64,000 nt of DNA, from assembly GCA_039197765.1 (NCBI GenBank), contig JBCCTX010000004.1, forward strand, positions 1-64,000, given 5' to 3'. Shown one piece after another: positions 63,025 through 64,000 of this stretch; position 1 is the stretch's first letter, and the number at the start of each line of letters is the position of its first letter. The notes under the pieces were generated by a model. That model was not told where the DNA came from. It searched no databases and saw only the letters and a list, made by a program, of their open reading frames with translations. A program made the translations under genes and the position numbers. This DNA comes from JBCCTX01 sp039197765. GTDB lineage: Bacteria > Bacteroidota > Bacteroidia > J057.

Positions 63025-63830
63025 TCAACGAATATTTCCCCCCACCGGAAGCCCACTGGGTACAGATTCGGGCTCACTTTTATCGAAACCGTTGTCATTT
63101 AACGCCTTGAGAAATGAAATAATGGAAGACATATCCTTTACTTTCAAATCTATCTCCTTAATAAGAGGGTCCAACTCTCCCTTACTTAGGTGTGGATTCC
63201 GCATTTTGCCAGCCGCAATATCCTCATAAAACTCTAACACGCGTTTGAGGGTAGGCAAGCTCCCATTGTGCATATATGGACCTGTATATCGAAGATTTCG
63301 TAGGCTAGGGGTTCGAAAGGCGAAGGAACTGTCAATCCCCATATCAGGAAATCCCAGTTTAGGATTGGGAGGGCTTCCCAGTATGTGTTTCTGGTAATCG
63401 GAAAACATAAGGGTATATCGTTGGGTTTTCGAAAGGACCTTTTGCTTCCCAGCCCATGACCGTTTACGCCTACGGAAATATCCTTGTTTTCCGCAAACCC
63501 AAGGGAGGGATGGTGACAGCTAGCACAGGCCACATCTTTATTCCCAGAGAGAATCGGGTCAAAGAATAACAATTTACCTAAGCGAATTTTAGCCTCGGTA
63601 GGCAGGTTATCCGCTGGATGCTTTACCGCCTCGGGAAGAGCAGAAAAATGTGCAAGCGAATCTATCAGGTTTCACTTGCGTTGGGCACTGCTTGGTCTTT
63701 TGGAGTGGGGCTGCTTGGGAGCTTCTGTACATCCAACCATACAGAAGATGCAAAGGAACAATATCCCGTTCGCTTTCCTGTTGAGATGAAAAGCCTTTAT
63801 TACAAAAAGGAATATGGAGTTAAATTTCAT
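63025..63830 (-). pseudogene. Di-haem cytochrome c peroxidase (MauG-type) pseudogene
   Basis: From the ATG at 63830 the frame encodes a lipoprotein signal (ILFLCIFCMVGC) but hits TGA after 52 codons (63672-63674). The same frame then continues LLFFDPILSGNKDVACASCHHPSLGF, the first haem domain with CxxCH. About 25-30 residues later the frame shifts (near 63415-63470) to one encoding FRTPSLRNLRYTGPYMHNGSLPTLKRVLEFY, the normal C-terminus. The region with the second CxxCH is missing. One nonsense codon, one frameshift and an internal deletion make it non-functional. It was a periplasmic or lipid-anchored peroxidase. Confidence 0.8.
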
Positions 63831-63836
63831 CAATAG

Positions 63837-64000
63837 CCTACCCAGTACATACTATCCCGTGGAGAACCATGCTGATTTTACAGATATATTTTCTCTAAAA
63901 CAAAAAGCTATTTATTCAATTTACTGGTGTTTTGGATACTGAAACCGTATTGGAAACTTCGGGATTGGTAATGGGCTTAGGCATCATCTATCGGAGTAGG
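63837..64000. other. Window end, no supported gene
   Basis: No convincing gene was found. On the plus strand a short stretch from about 63910 reads KLFIQFTGVLDTETVLETSG and runs off the end, but it follows a stop codon and has no start, so it is left unassigned. Confidence 0.3.

Noticed and set aside
63672..63674. Recoded TGA (selenocysteine) in the peroxidase gene
   Set aside because: A frameshift and missing second haem motif downstream show a dead gene, and the position is in a linker without function.
63814..63942. Short plus-strand frame starting MELNFINSLPS
   Set aside because: It overlaps the start of the peroxidase remnant, is only about 42 codons and looks like chance.

Overview
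The window is a stretch of a Bacteroidota chromosome, most likely a marine or brackish polysaccharide degrader of the Saprospiria/Cytophagia type. The lineage rests on family content: two SusC/SusD pairs, a hybrid two-component regulator (HTCS), a type IX secretion (T9SS) C-terminal sorting domain, two TonB-receptor/DUF4249 pairs and many Bacteroidota-type lipoboxes. The exact genus cannot be read from the sequence. I saw no rRNA, tRNA, CRISPR array, transposase or phage gene.

Layout. 1-5.4 kb: tail of a repeat-containing surface-type protein, a small exported protein, a DUF1330-like protein, then a TonB-dependent receptor with a DUF4249 lipoprotein. 5.7-12 kb: a saccharopine-dehydrogenase-like reductase (+), then a minus-strand group of a beta-barrel protein, an S41 protease, a T9SS-exported sulfatase and an agarase-like (GH50-like) enzyme. 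12-16.4 kb: small stress and regulatory genes (Spy-like protein, alpha/beta hydrolase, AraC, GNAT, MetR-like LysR, rhodanese). 16.6-23.2 kb: a six-gene plus-strand unit with a tripartite MacAB/TolC-like efflux system followed by a LytS/LytR two-component pair. 23.2-23.8 kb: a small gene graveyard.

24.7-49.3 kb is the core: a polysaccharide utilisation locus (PUL) for a sulfated glycan. It holds SusCD pair 1 (-), three head-to-tail sulfatases (+), and a minus-strand run GH2 - SusC - SusD - GH43/117-like lipoprotein. This run is divergent from a 1353-aa HTCS, which is the likely glycan sensor. A further sulfatase and a GH43 lipoprotein follow. Five sulfatases in the window, all with the C-x-P-x-R formylglycine core, carry at least three kinds of export signal. 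Two downstream groups may be accessory: a DUF418 membrane protein, an Ig-like lipoprotein and a propeller protein (-), and a CE4 deacetylase fused to a LamG-like domain (+).

54.8-63 kb holds the least explained group: a beta-barrel-like protein, an STN-type TonB receptor, a DUF4249 lipoprotein overlapping it by ATGA, an MG2-like surface protein and an unknown exported protein, all on the plus strand and tightly packed. It is followed by a broken di-haem cytochrome c peroxidase gene. Regulatory signals worth noting are a TGAA-N5-TTCA (MetR-type) site between the LysR and rhodanese genes, palindromes upstream of the reductase and deacetylase genes, a near-consensus Bacteroidota promoter for the HTCS, and a three-copy 47-bp tandem repeat inside the efflux/two-component unit.
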